Below are positions 25,859 through 33,028 of a DNA stretch of 48,379 nucleotides, piece by piece. The stretch is taken from positions 1 to 48,379 of the forward strand of contig CAKURL010000011.1 of assembly GCA_934675685.1 (NCBI GenBank). The letters run 5' to 3'. The stretch is from an uncultured Candidatus Melainabacteria bacterium (GTDB taxonomy: Bacteria > Cyanobacteriota > Vampirovibrionia > Gastranaerophilales > Gastranaerophilaceae). The notes beneath the pieces are model-generated. The model was given only the letters and a program-made list of their open reading frames with translations, had not been told where the DNA came from and did not search any database. Each line of letters starts with the position of its first letter. The first letter of the stretch is position 1. A program made the translations under genes and the position numbers.

Positions 25859-26020
25859 GCTCCTGTGGTGCTCGGGCTCATGCCCTGCGCTCCTACGTCG
25901 CTATGGTAAGGTCTCCGCTCTTGGCGCTTGCTCATCGCAACCGCCTTCGAGCTTCGCACACCTTTGCCTAAACTTTGCAAACCTAGTCCATCGGACTACG
26001 GTTTGCTTTGTTTAGGTAAA
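25859..26020 (-). repeat. GATGA-loop structured element, unit 3, downstream of groEL
   Basis: Read on the minus strand, directly after groEL. A long hairpin (25963-26020; TAGTCC/GGACTA inside TGCAAACC/GGTTTGC-like and GCCTAAAC/GTTTAGGT arms) comes first, then GGCAAAGGTGTGCGAAG. Three stacked stems follow: GCTC/GAGC (25917-25920, 25949-25952), GGCG/CGCC (25923-25926, 25942-25945) and TTGC/GCAA (25928-25931, 25937-25940) around GATGA. A GGGC-ATGA-GCCC hairpin (25874-25885) and CACAGGAGC close the unit. It probably forms the 3' UTR of groEL. Also in 25801-25858 is a perfect ACAGCGC/GCGCTGT hairpin. Confidence 0.8.
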
Positions 26021-27676
26021 TTACATCATTCCCATGCCGCCCATGCCTGGCATTCCACCACCCATTGGCATTTCTGGAGCTTTATTTTCTTCTGGGAGTT
26101 CCACAACTGCAGCTTCTGTAGTCAACAACATTGAAGCAACTGAAGCAGCATTTTCTAAAGCAGAACGTGTAACTTTAGCAGGGTCAACGATACCAGCTTC
26201 AAACATATCAACGAATTTGTTATTCATTGCGTCATAACCGAATGAACCGTTTTCTTTTCTTACTGCGTCAACTACAACTTCGCCTTTAGCGCCTGCATTG
26301 TTTGCAATTGCAATAACAGGGATATCCAAAGCAGCAGTCAAGATTTTAAAGCCTGTTTTTTCGTCGTCGTTATCGAAAGTTCTTGTTTCTAATTCTTTTT
26401 GAAGAATTTGTTGAACTCTCAACAATGCAACGCCACCTCCCGGAACAATACCTTCTTCTTGAGCAGCTCTTGTGGCATTCAAAGCGTCTTCAATTCTTAA
26501 TTTTGATTCTTTTAATTCTACTTCAGAAGCAGCACCAACTTCGATAACTGCAACGCCACCAGAAAGCTTAGCAACACGTTCTTGAAGTTTTTCTTTATCA
26601 TAATCAGAATCTGACATTTCGATTTGTTTTTTAATCAATGCAACTCTTTCTTCAACGTTGCGTTTTGTAGAGTCATCTACAACGATTGTTGTTTCGTCTT
26701 TTGTAACGTTTACGCGTTTTGCTCTACCTAACATTTGAACTGTGATATTTTCCAATTTGATACCCAATTCTTCTGTGAACATTTGGCCGCCAGTCAAAAC
26801 TGCGATATCTTCCAACATTGCTTTTCTTCTGTCGCCAAACCCTGGAGCTTTAACTGCAACACATCTTAAAACTTTTCTCATTGTGTTTACAACAAGTGTT
26901 GCCAAAGCTTCGCCTTCAACGTCTTCTGCAATTAACAACAAAGATTTTCCGTCACGAGCAACTTGTTCTAATATTGGAACAAGGTCGGCAATCAAGTTGA
27001 TTTTTTTGTTTACACAAAGAACATAAGCATCTTCTAAGCTTGCTTCCATGCGTTCTGGGTCTGTGATGAAATAAGGTGAAATATAACCTTTATCAAATTG
27101 CATACCTTCAACGATTTTTTTGTCTGTTCCAAATGTTTTAGATTCTTCAACAGTGATAACACCATCAGTACCTACAACTTCCATGCAATCTGCAATTAAG
27201 TTGCCGATGAATTTGTCGTTTCCTGCAGAAATTGCTGCAACTTGTGCTCTCATTTCTTTAGAATCTACCGGTTTAGACATTTTTTTGATTTCGTCTTGTG
27301 CGCATTTAACGGCTGCTGTGATACCTCTTTTAATTCCCATTGGGTTTGCGCCGGCAGTAAGATTTTTAATGCCTTCTTTAAAGATTGCTTGAGCCAAAAC
27401 AGAAGCTGTTGTTGTGCCGTCGCCTGCTACGTCGTTTGTTTTTGAAGAAACTTCTTTAAGAAGTTGTGCGCCAGCATTTTCCAAGCCATCTTTCAATTCA
27501 ATTTCTTTTGCAATTGTAACGCCATCATTTACGATTTGAGGTGCGCCAAATTTCTTTTCAATAATTACATTTCTACCTTTTGGTCCTAGTGTCACTTTTA
27601 CTGCGTCAGCTACGGCATTCACGCCTTTTAATAAAGCTTCTCTTGCAGTTGTATCAAATACGACTTTCTTAGCCAT
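26021..27676 (-). CDS. groEL: Chaperonin GroEL (60 kDa)
   Basis: ATP-driven folding chamber in the cytosol, working with the GroES lid. 551 residues, normal length. Diagnostic blocks include TLGPKGRNVII, VAGDGTTTASVLA, MGIKRGI, AAISAGND, VVTTDGVIT-like GTDGVITVEESK, RDGKSLLLIAEDVEGEALATL, VKAPGFGDRRKAM and the Gly/Met-rich tail (GGGMPGMGGMGMM). GAAGGAATAAATT precedes the ATG as ribosome-binding site. It is separated from groES by a repeat element of about 140 bases, an unusual interruption of this operon. I find no CIRCE operator upstream of the pair. Confidence 0.98.
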   Translation of the reverse strand: MAKKVVFDTTAREALLKGVNAVADAVKVTLGPKGRNVIIEKKFGAPQIVNDGVTIAKEIELKDGLENAGAQLLKEVSSKTNDVAGDGTTTASVLAQAIFKEGIKNLTAGANPMGIKRGITAAVKCAQDEIKKMSKPVDSKEMRAQVAAISAGNDKFIGNLIADCMEVVGTDGVITVEESKTFGTDKKIVEGMQFDKGYISPYFITDPERMEASLEDAYVLCVNKKINLIADLVPILEQVARDGKSLLLIAEDVEGEALATLVVNTMRKVLRCVAVKAPGFGDRRKAMLEDIAVLTGGQMFTEELGIKLENITVQMLGRAKRVNVTKDETTIVVDDSTKRNVEERVALIKKQIEMSDSDYDKEKLQERVAKLSGGVAVIEVGAASEVELKESKLRIEDALNATRAAQEEGIVPGGGVALLRVQQILQKELETRTFDNDDEKTGFKILTAALDIPVIAIANNAGAKGEVVVDAVRKENGSFGYDAMNNKFVDMFEAGIVDPAKVTRSALENAASVASMLLTTEAAVVELPEENKAPEMPMGGGMPGMGGMGMM

Positions 27677-27716
27677 AATTTATTCCTTCTTTCTTTCTAC
27701 TAACTAGCTTATTTAT

Positions 27717-27881
27717 GTTTGTTTTTAGCCTTCGAGGATTTGCTCCTGAGGGACTACGTCCCACGTCGCCTTAGAACGGTTTGTGCTTGTTGCTTGCTCG
27801 TCGCAACCAACTTCGCACTTCACACTCTTTTGCCTCTCGGCTAAAAACTAAACTGTCGTTTGTTTTTAGCCTTCGAGGATT
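27717..27881 (-). repeat. 24-base direct repeat of the groES 3' end flanking unit 4
   Basis: 27717-27740 and 27858-27881 are identical over 24 bases (one extra T follows in the first). The copy at 27858-27881 contains the last codons and stop of groES; the other lies downstream of groES between it and groEL. A target-site duplication or a recombination-made duplication is the simplest reading. Confidence 0.85.
27742..27857 (-). repeat. GATGA-loop structured element, unit 4, inside the groES-groEL operon
   Basis: Minus-strand unit: GGCAAAAGAGTGTGAAG, stems GTGC/GCAC (27783-27786, 27815-27818), GTTG/CAAC (27789-27792, 27808-27811) and TTGC/GCAA (27794-27797, 27803-27806) around a GACGA loop, then ACCG...GGCGACGT, hairpin GGGAC-GTA-GTCCC (27750-27762) and CAGGAGC. 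A leading hairpin is formed by the groES stop region GGCTAAAAAC with GTTTTTAGCC. It would lie in the transcript between groES and groEL. Confidence 0.8.
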
Positions 27882-28153
27882 GCTAAAGCGTCTTTAACGG
27901 AGATAATTTTATATTCAACATCATCAACTTTTACGTCTGTTCCTGAATATTTTGCAAACAATACAACGTCGCCCACTTTAACTTCCATAGGTTCTTTTTC
28001 GCCGTTGTCCATGGTTTTTCCTGCACCCACTGCAACAACTTCGCCTTTTTGTGGTTTTTCTTTTGCGCTATCTGGAATGAAAATTCCGCCAGAAGTTTGT
28101 TGAACGTCATCAATAACTTTGATTACTATTCTGTCTGCTAAAGGTTTAATCAT
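27866..28153 (-). CDS. groES: Co-chaperonin GroES (10 kDa)
   Basis: Heptameric lid of GroEL. 95 residues, standard length. It shows MIKPLADRIVIKV, TSGGIFIPDSAKEKPQKGEV (the mobile loop region), VGDVVLFAKYSGTDVKVDD and the final strand KDALAILEG. AGGAGG lies seven bases before the ATG. It is first in the operon with groEL, but the two are separated by the structured element and a duplicated groES tail. The coding region itself is intact. Confidence 0.98.
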   Translation of the reverse strand: MIKPLADRIVIKVIDDVQQTSGGIFIPDSAKEKPQKGEVVAVGAGKTMDNGEKEPMEVKVGDVVLFAKYSGTDVKVDDVEYKIISVKDALAILEG

Positions 28154-28255
28154 AATATCCTCCTAAAAAATATTCTCTTCTTGTACTTTATTATCATATA
28201 ATCAATTTTTGAAAATCTTAACTATGTTAACAAAAAATTAATTATTCAGTTTTTT

Positions 28256-28271
28256 TGTTATATTGATAACA
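28256..28271. promoter_or_regulatory. Palindrome in the groES divergent promoter region
   Basis: TGTTAT-ATTG-ATAACA, a perfect inverted repeat located between groES and the divergent small gene at 28321. A second short inverted repeat, TTAAC-TAT-GTTAA, lies about 30 bases to the left. It does not resemble CIRCE (TTAGCACTC-N9-GAGTGCTAA). Operator function is speculative. Confidence 0.3.
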
Positions 28272-28320
28272 TTTCAAAAAAGTGTTATAATTGTAGTATA
28301 CAGAAGAAAAGAGCACACTT

Positions 28321-28620
28321 ATGTCTTTCGATTTTAACCCCATTGGAAATAATTTTTCGTCTATCCAAGCAAGCTCCAAGACCACAGAAGGAGGAGCGGG
28401 CAACACTGGGTATTTTAAGCGCGAAGAAGAGGAAGAAGAAAAGACTCTTTCTTTTAAAAAAGACTACCCGAACGACAGCTTTGAGCACATAGAATTAGAA
28501 GACATTGAAGAAAAAGAAGAAGGCTTTTTTGACTTTTTGAAAAAGTTATATGTCCGCTTTTTGGCTAGAATAAAATATGAACTTAAAAAATTAAAATCTA
28601 AAAACGGCCTTAAAAAATAA
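28321..28620 (+). CDS. Small acidic/basic protein of unknown function
   Basis: A 99-residue protein whose N-terminal half is flexible and acidic (a run of six Glu after KR, then IELEDIEEKEEG), while the C-terminal helix is basic (KKLYVRFLARIKYELKKLK). There is no membrane segment or signal. TTATAAT lies about 33 bases upstream, giving it a short leader. It is followed by the glycosyltransferase gene after 49 bases. I recognise no family; the clean frame and codon use support a real gene. Confidence 0.6.
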   Translation: MSFDFNPIGNNFSSIQASSKTTEGGAGNTGYFKREEEEEEKTLSFKKDYPNDSFEHIELEDIEEKEEGFFDFLKKLYVRFLARIKYELKKLKSKNGLKK

Positions 28621-28669
28621 TAAAAGTTAAATTTTTGCCTTATTTTAAGAAATATTTTAAAATAAAAAA

Positions 28670-29791
28670 ATGGCAAAATTGAGTTTAATCGTCCCAATTT
28701 ATAACGAAGAAAATACTTTAAGAAATATTGTGGATAAAATCTTGGCACTTCTTAAAGAGGAATTTTTCAAAAAAAATTCTCTAGATTTAGAAGTGGTTTT
28801 AGTGGACGATTGTTCAAAAGACAACTCTTTTAAAATCGCAAAAGAATTAGAAAAAAATAATTCTAAAATAAAAGTATTTAAAAACGAAAAAAACTTAGGA
28901 AAAGGTGCCGCTTTGAAATTGGGCTTTTTAAAAGCCACAGGAGATTTCATAGGAATTCAAGACGCAGATGAAGAATATAGCCCAAAAGACTACATTGAGC
29001 TTTTAAAACCCATGCTTTTTAACGATGCTGATGTCGTTTATGGCTCAAGGTATTTGCCAAAAAGCCCAAAAAGAGTCTTGAACTTTTGGCACACAAAGAT
29101 GAATAATTTTTTAACTTGGTTTTCAAACCTTTATACAGACCTCGATTTGACGGATATGGAGACATGTTATAAGTTATTTAAAAAAGAAGTTATTCAAAAA
29201 ATCGCCCCAAAATTAAAAGAAAACCGCTTCGGCTTTGAGCCAGAAGTCACTTCATATATCGCAAAAGAAAATTTAAAGATATATGAATGTGCGATAAATT
29301 ACAACCCAAGAAGCTATGAAGAAGGCAAAAAAATCAAAGCGAAAGATGGCTTTAGAGCGCTCTATTGTATTATGCACTATGGCGCAAATAGAGCACCATT
29401 ACCTTTAGAGCTCATCTTATATTTCATAATCGGCACGATTAGCGCAATTTCAAACATTATTTTATTTTTAATTCTTACAAGATATTTCAATAATTTATTA
29501 GTTAATGTTTCTATTGCTTTCATTTTTTCTGCCATTGTTAATTATTTTTTGTGCATTTTAATTCTTTTTCGCCACAAAGCAAGGTGGTCCACAAAAGGCG
29601 AAATTTTCGCTTATATACTGACTTTAGCCGTTATGGGAACGCTAGATTATTTCGTCACAAAAGGGTTTTTGTTTTTCGGTTTGAACAATTTTTTGTCTAA
29701 GTCGTTATCTAGTTTAGTAGGGTTTTTTGGGAATTTTTTGCTCAGGAAATTTTTCGTTTTCAAAGAAAAATTAAACAAAAAGGGAATATAG
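28670..29791 (+). CDS. Family 2 glycosyltransferase fused to a GtrA-like membrane domain
   Basis: A 373-residue protein. Residues 1-235 form a GT2 domain of the dolichol-phosphate-mannose synthase type: LSLIVPIYNEENTLRNIV, VVLVDDCSKDNS, NLGKGAALKLGFLKATGD and GIQDADEEYSP (the DxD-type metal site). Residues 245-370 hold four membrane helices of a GtrA-like domain (LILYFIIGTISAISNIILFL; VSIAFIFSAIVNYFLCILIL). Such fusions transfer a sugar to a lipid carrier for surface glycans. The likely -10 (28658-28663) ends six bases before the ATG, so the mRNA may be leaderless. No other glycan genes are nearby. Confidence 0.9.
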   Translation: MAKLSLIVPIYNEENTLRNIVDKILALLKEEFFKKNSLDLEVVLVDDCSKDNSFKIAKELEKNNSKIKVFKNEKNLGKGAALKLGFLKATGDFIGIQDADEEYSPKDYIELLKPMLFNDADVVYGSRYLPKSPKRVLNFWHTKMNNFLTWFSNLYTDLDLTDMETCYKLFKKEVIQKIAPKLKENRFGFEPEVTSYIAKENLKIYECAINYNPRSYEEGKKIKAKDGFRALYCIMHYGANRAPLPLELILYFIIGTISAISNIILFLILTRYFNNLLVNVSIAFIFSAIVNYFLCILILFRHKARWSTKGEIFAYILTLAVMGTLDYFVTKGFLFFGLNNFLSKSLSSLVGFFGNFLLRKFFVFKEKLNKKGI

Positions 29792-29841
29792 CTCAAAAAA
29801 ACTTGTGGTAAAATAGCAAATATAATAATTTTTGGAGGAAT

Positions 29842-30306
29842 ATGAAAAGAATTTTATCAATTTTAATAATGTCTATTTTGTCTTTGAGCTTAGGCGCTTT
29901 TGCAAACCAAGCAGAAGTTTCAAGCACTTTTAATAAATATGTTCAAGCTTCAAATAGCTATTCTAACGATGTTCCCAATTATTATCAAAACGGAGCAAAA
30001 ATCTATAGAGTAGTGAACAAAAAGCAAGGCGGACAACACACCGTTACCATTCCATTTGACAGATTTATCAAAGAATTACACAAAAATTCAACATTAGCCA
30101 AAACTGTTAAATACAAAAATACTTACGTAAACCAAAAAATTACAAAAATCGACAATAATAACTATAAATTAAGCGCAACAAGAATTCCAAGAAACGATAA
30201 ATACGGGCTTCCTTGCTATTTCATCTTCACAAAAACCAACTCCGGCTGGAAAATCAAAGAAGAAAGCATGACAACAAATGTCCAAACATTTTTAAATGCT
30301 AAATAG
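29842..30306 (+). CDS. Small exported protein of unknown function
   Basis: 154 residues with a clear Sec signal peptide (RILSILIMSILSLSLGAFA-N). The mature domain is rich in Lys, Asn and Tyr, with beta-strand-like stretches (KKQGGQHTVTIPFDRFI; KLSATRIPRNDKYGLPCYF; SGWKIKEESM). I recognise no family. An extended -10 (TG-G-TAAAAT, 29806-29814) and GGAGG before the ATG mark it as an independent, well-translated gene. It probably functions in the periplasm. Confidence 0.75.
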   Translation: MKRILSILIMSILSLSLGAFANQAEVSSTFNKYVQASNSYSNDVPNYYQNGAKIYRVVNKKQGGQHTVTIPFDRFIKELHKNSTLAKTVKYKNTYVNQKITKIDNNNYKLSATRIPRNDKYGLPCYFIFTKTNSGWKIKEESMTTNVQTFLNAK

Positions 30307-30360
30307 CTTTACCACTTTGAAAATTTAAGTTATAATAAACTCATTAAAGGAGTAACTTAA

Positions 30361-30708
30361 ATGACAAAACAACCATCGGATACAGCACCCGTTGAAGTAT
30401 GCATTATTACGAAAGACCACGAAATTAAAGGAACAGTCTATGTTTCTAAATTTACAAAGTCAAATCGCGAATTGACAGAGCTTTTGAACGACAAAGAAAG
30501 AAGATTTCTTGCCGTGACAAATGCCGAAATCTTGGCTCAAGGCTCCACAACACCAAAAAGATATGACTTTTTAGAAATCCATATCGACTCAATCGTGATT
30601 ATGCACCCTGCTTCTCAAGCTTTATTTAAAGAATCAGCTAAAGCTCAAGAAGACATCATGAAATTCCGCGAATTGAGAAACAGATTGTCTCAAACAAAAC
30701 CATTTTAA
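30361..30708 (+). CDS. Small conserved-looking protein of unknown function
   Basis: 115 residues. The first 80 form a compact beta-rich region (VEVCIITKDHEIKGTVYV, DKERRFLAVTNAEILAQG, DFLEIHIDSIVIMHPA) that recalls small barrel folds, followed by a charged C-terminal helix. No membrane segment or catalytic motif is seen, and any Sm-like resemblance is only impressionistic. TATAAT at 30331-30336 and AAAGGAG at about 30346 precede it. The HAD phosphatase gene starts 11 bases after the stop, so they are likely co-transcribed. Confidence 0.7.
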   Translation: MTKQPSDTAPVEVCIITKDHEIKGTVYVSKFTKSNRELTELLNDKERRFLAVTNAEILAQGSTTPKRYDFLEIHIDSIVIMHPASQALFKESAKAQEDIMKFRELRNRLSQTKPF

Positions 30709-30719
30709 GCTTAAAAACC

Positions 30720-31367
30720 ATGATTAAAATTATTATTTTTGATTTAGATGGAACTTTATTAAATACATTAGAAGATTTAAAAGATAGCACAAACTTCGCG
30801 CTCCAAGCTTTTGGGTATCCCAAAAGGAGCTTAAAAGAAGTTTGTGCTTTCGTAGGTAATGGCGTAAAAAAACTCATAGAGCGCGCTTTGCCGGAAGGCG
30901 AGAACAATCCTTGTTTTAGAGAGTGCCTTGAAACTTTTAAAAATCATTATAAAGAAAATATGTATAATAAAACTGCCCCCTACGAAGGCGCAAGAGAACT
31001 GCTTCAAGAGCTCAAAAAAAGAGGAATAAAAACCGCCATTGTTTCAAACAAATTTGACCTTGCAGTGAAAGAATTATCAAAAAAATATTTTAAAGACCTC
31101 ATAGACTCGGCAAAAGGAGAAAATGAAGCCCAAGGAATAAGGAAAAAGCCCGCCCCAGACACGATTTTGAGCGTATTAAAAGAATTCAATTTAGAAGCGA
31201 ATGAAGCGCTTTATGTTGGCGATTCTGATGTGGATATTATGTCTGCAAAAAATGCCTCTATGCCTTGTGTGAGCGTAAGTTGGGGCTTTAGAGACAAAGA
31301 TTTTTTAATCAACCATGGCGCAAAAATTATCATAAACGAGCCAAAAGAACTTATAAAATATTTATAA
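30720..31367 (+). CDS. HAD-superfamily phosphatase, phosphoglycolate-phosphatase-like
   Basis: 215 residues, typical of Gph/PGP-type HAD hydrolases. Motif I is FDLDGTLLNTLEDL with the nucleophile Asp and DxDGT. Motif II is IKTAIVSNKFD, motif III is RKKPAPDTILSVL, and motif IV is ALYVGDSDVDIMSAKNA. The helical cap (FALQAFGYPKRSLKEVCAFVG) is the alpha-type cap seen in phosphoglycolate phosphatases and pyrophosphatases (PpaX). The substrate within the subfamily cannot be fixed by eye. It directly precedes the Avd/reverse transcriptase cassette, with a separate promoter between them. Confidence 0.88.
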   Translation: MIKIIIFDLDGTLLNTLEDLKDSTNFALQAFGYPKRSLKEVCAFVGNGVKKLIERALPEGENNPCFRECLETFKNHYKENMYNKTAPYEGARELLQELKKRGIKTAIVSNKFDLAVKELSKKYFKDLIDSAKGENEAQGIRKKPAPDTILSVLKEFNLEANEALYVGDSDVDIMSAKNASMPCVSVSWGFRDKDFLINHGAKIIINEPKELIKYL

Positions 31368-31393
31368 ATTTATTTTACATAATTTTATTTAAA

Positions 31394-31402
31394 TGCTACT
31401 AT
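31394..31402 (+). promoter_or_regulatory. Extended -10 upstream of the Avd-like gene
   Basis: TG-C-TACTAT, about 42 bases before the ATG at 31445, with AGGA in between. The retroelement cassette therefore appears to have its own promoter. Confidence 0.45.
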
Positions 31403-31444
31403 ATTTTTGAACATCAAACATCAAATTAAGTAGGAAAATAAACT

Positions 31445-31807
31445 ATGGCTCATTATATCCACCTTGAAATATACAAAAAAGCCTATGATTTTCTTGTATA
31501 TTATTCTCATCTTTTTGTATATTTCCAAAAAGAATACCGCTACACAATAGGGGAAAAAATTATGAACTCGATTATTGAATTCATAATTTTAATCTACAAA
31601 GCAAATTCTTCGAACAGAAACGACCAAAGGCTCGATTTGTTAAAGAAAATGGACGAAAAAATGCAATATATAAACGTTTCTTTGAGGTTGGCAAATTCTT
31701 TGAAATCTATCTCAAACGAAAAATACCTTAATTGCGCAAATTTCACTTTTGAAATCGAAAAGCAGCTCACCGGCTGGATTTGCTACACTACTAAACAAAT
31801 TGTTTAA
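31445..31807 (+). CDS. avd: Avd-like four-helix-bundle protein (DGR accessory protein)
   Basis: 120 residues, all-helical and basic. It carries the family pattern of DGR Avd/bAvd proteins: a tyrosine-rich first helix (YDFLVYYSHLFVYF), the KEYRYTIGEKIMNSI block, ANSSNRNDQRLDLL, then LRLANSLKSISNEKY and a terminal helix ending GWICYTTK. In known DGRs, Avd is a pentamer that binds the reverse transcriptase and template RNA and is needed for mutagenic retrohoming. The stop codon is one base before the RT start (TAATATG), so they are translationally coupled. Assignment is by pattern and context. Confidence 0.85.
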   Translation: MAHYIHLEIYKKAYDFLVYYSHLFVYFQKEYRYTIGEKIMNSIIEFIILIYKANSSNRNDQRLDLLKKMDEKMQYINVSLRLANSLKSISNEKYLNCANFTFEIEKQLTGWICYTTKQIV

Positions 31808-31808
31808 T

Positions 31809-32954
31809 ATGAGAGAAAAAGAAAAAACTAAAGCAAAATTTAGCCTTGATATTTTATATCAAGCTTATCTTGATTGCAGAAAAAACAAAAACACGACTCT
31901 TCAAGCGCGAAAATTCGAATTTGAAAGAGAAAAAAACCTGCTCAAGCTCTATTCAGACATCGCTTCAGGGAATTATAAAATAGGAAAAAGCATTTGTTTT
32001 GTTATATCTGAGCCAAAATATAGAGAAATCTGGGCCGGCTCTTTTAGAGATAGGATAGTGCACCACGTTATCTATAACGCAATCCAAGAGCGCTTTTTGC
32101 CAAAATTCATCTTAGACACCTATAGCTGTATCCCCTCAAGAGGCACTCTTTTTGGCGCAAAAAGAGCAGAAAAATTCGCAAAAAGTGTGACGTCTAATTT
32201 TTCTAAAGAAGCATATTTTTTAAAAATGGACATCAAAAACTATTTTGTGAGCATAAATAAAGAAATTCTTTTTAACCTCGTGAAAAAAGAGCTCGATTTA
32301 AAAGAAGAAGCTTGGCTTTTAAACCTCATCGAGATGGTAATTTTCCATGACCCAAGGAAAAATGTCTTTATAAAATCTCCAAAATGGCTTTTAGACAAGC
32401 TCCCTCGCTACAAAAGCTTGTTTTATACAACAAACGAAAAGGGGCTTCCTATCGGGAATTTAACGAGCCAATTTTTCTCAAACGTCTATTTAAACGAAAT
32501 TGACCAATTCGCGAAACACAAGCTCAAATGCAAATATTATTCAAGATACGTGGACGATATTTTAGTTTTGAGCGAAAGCCCGAAATATCTAAACTGGGTT
32601 TACCACGAAATCAATGAATTTTTGATAAAAAATTTGAAGCTAGAGCTCAACCACAAAAAGAAAAATATAAACAAAGTGAAAAGAGGGTTCGACTTTGTGG
32701 GGCACGTGATAAAGCCAAACCAAATCCACATCAGAAAAAAGACGATAAACAAATGTTATTTGAAAATCAAAAATTGGAAAGAGAAAGAAAGAAAAACAAA
32801 AGAAGAACTTGTTGAATTCAGAAGCCAAATAAATAGCTATCTTGGAATGCTTCGCCATAGCGACGGTTTTCAAAAAAGAAAGAAAATATTAGAGGAAATA
32901 AAAAGCGAAAATATCAAGCCCGACAAGAATTATTCTAAAATAATTCTAAAATAA
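31809..32954 (+). CDS. DGR-type reverse transcriptase
   Basis: About 381 residues from ATG 31809; the frame also extends to a TTG at 31749, which would overlap avd and add a non-conserved leader. RT blocks are REIWAGSFRDRIVHHVIY, a KMDIKNYFVSI motif with the first metal Asp, LPIGNLTSQFFSNVYLNEID, and SRYVDDILVLS with the catalytic YVDD, then KRGFDFVGHVI. The fourth block has IGxxxSQ rather than the QGxxxSP of most RTs, a DGR hallmark. The short length, lack of a maturase or endonuclease domain and adjacent avd also support a DGR. No template repeat is evident on either side. Confidence 0.9.
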   Translation: MREKEKTKAKFSLDILYQAYLDCRKNKNTTLQARKFEFEREKNLLKLYSDIASGNYKIGKSICFVISEPKYREIWAGSFRDRIVHHVIYNAIQERFLPKFILDTYSCIPSRGTLFGAKRAEKFAKSVTSNFSKEAYFLKMDIKNYFVSINKEILFNLVKKELDLKEEAWLLNLIEMVIFHDPRKNVFIKSPKWLLDKLPRYKSLFYTTNEKGLPIGNLTSQFFSNVYLNEIDQFAKHKLKCKYYSRYVDDILVLSESPKYLNWVYHEINEFLIKNLKLELNHKKKNINKVKRGFDFVGHVIKPNQIHIRKKTINKCYLKIKNWKEKERKTKEELVEFRSQINSYLGMLRHSDGFQKRKKILEEIKSENIKPDKNYSKIILK

Positions 32955-33023
32955 TCCTTGAACAATTCGACAGATATTTTATCCTCGTCGGCAATTTATT
33001 TTTTAAAAAATTATTTTAGAATT
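32942..33023. repeat. 14-base inverted repeat bracketing the RT-Hcp gap
   Basis: AATTCTAAAATAAT (32942-32955, overlapping the RT stop) is the exact reverse complement of ATTATTTTAGAATT (33010-33023). They enclose 54 bases containing a C/G-richer core. The right arm also contains the likely -10 of the next gene (TAGAAT, 33017-33022). It could be a terminator-like stem-loop, a transcript end or part of a retroelement RNA. Confidence 0.6.
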
Positions 33024-33028
33024 CCAAT

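Noticed and set aside
28154..28320. CIRCE heat-shock operator upstream of groES
   Set aside because: No TTAGCACTC-N9-GAGTGCTAA-like sequence is present; only unrelated short AT-rich palindromes are seen.
31368..31444. DGR template repeat before avd
   Set aside because: The gap is only 77 bases, AT-rich, contains the promoter and ribosome-binding site, and no similar sequence was seen elsewhere in the window.
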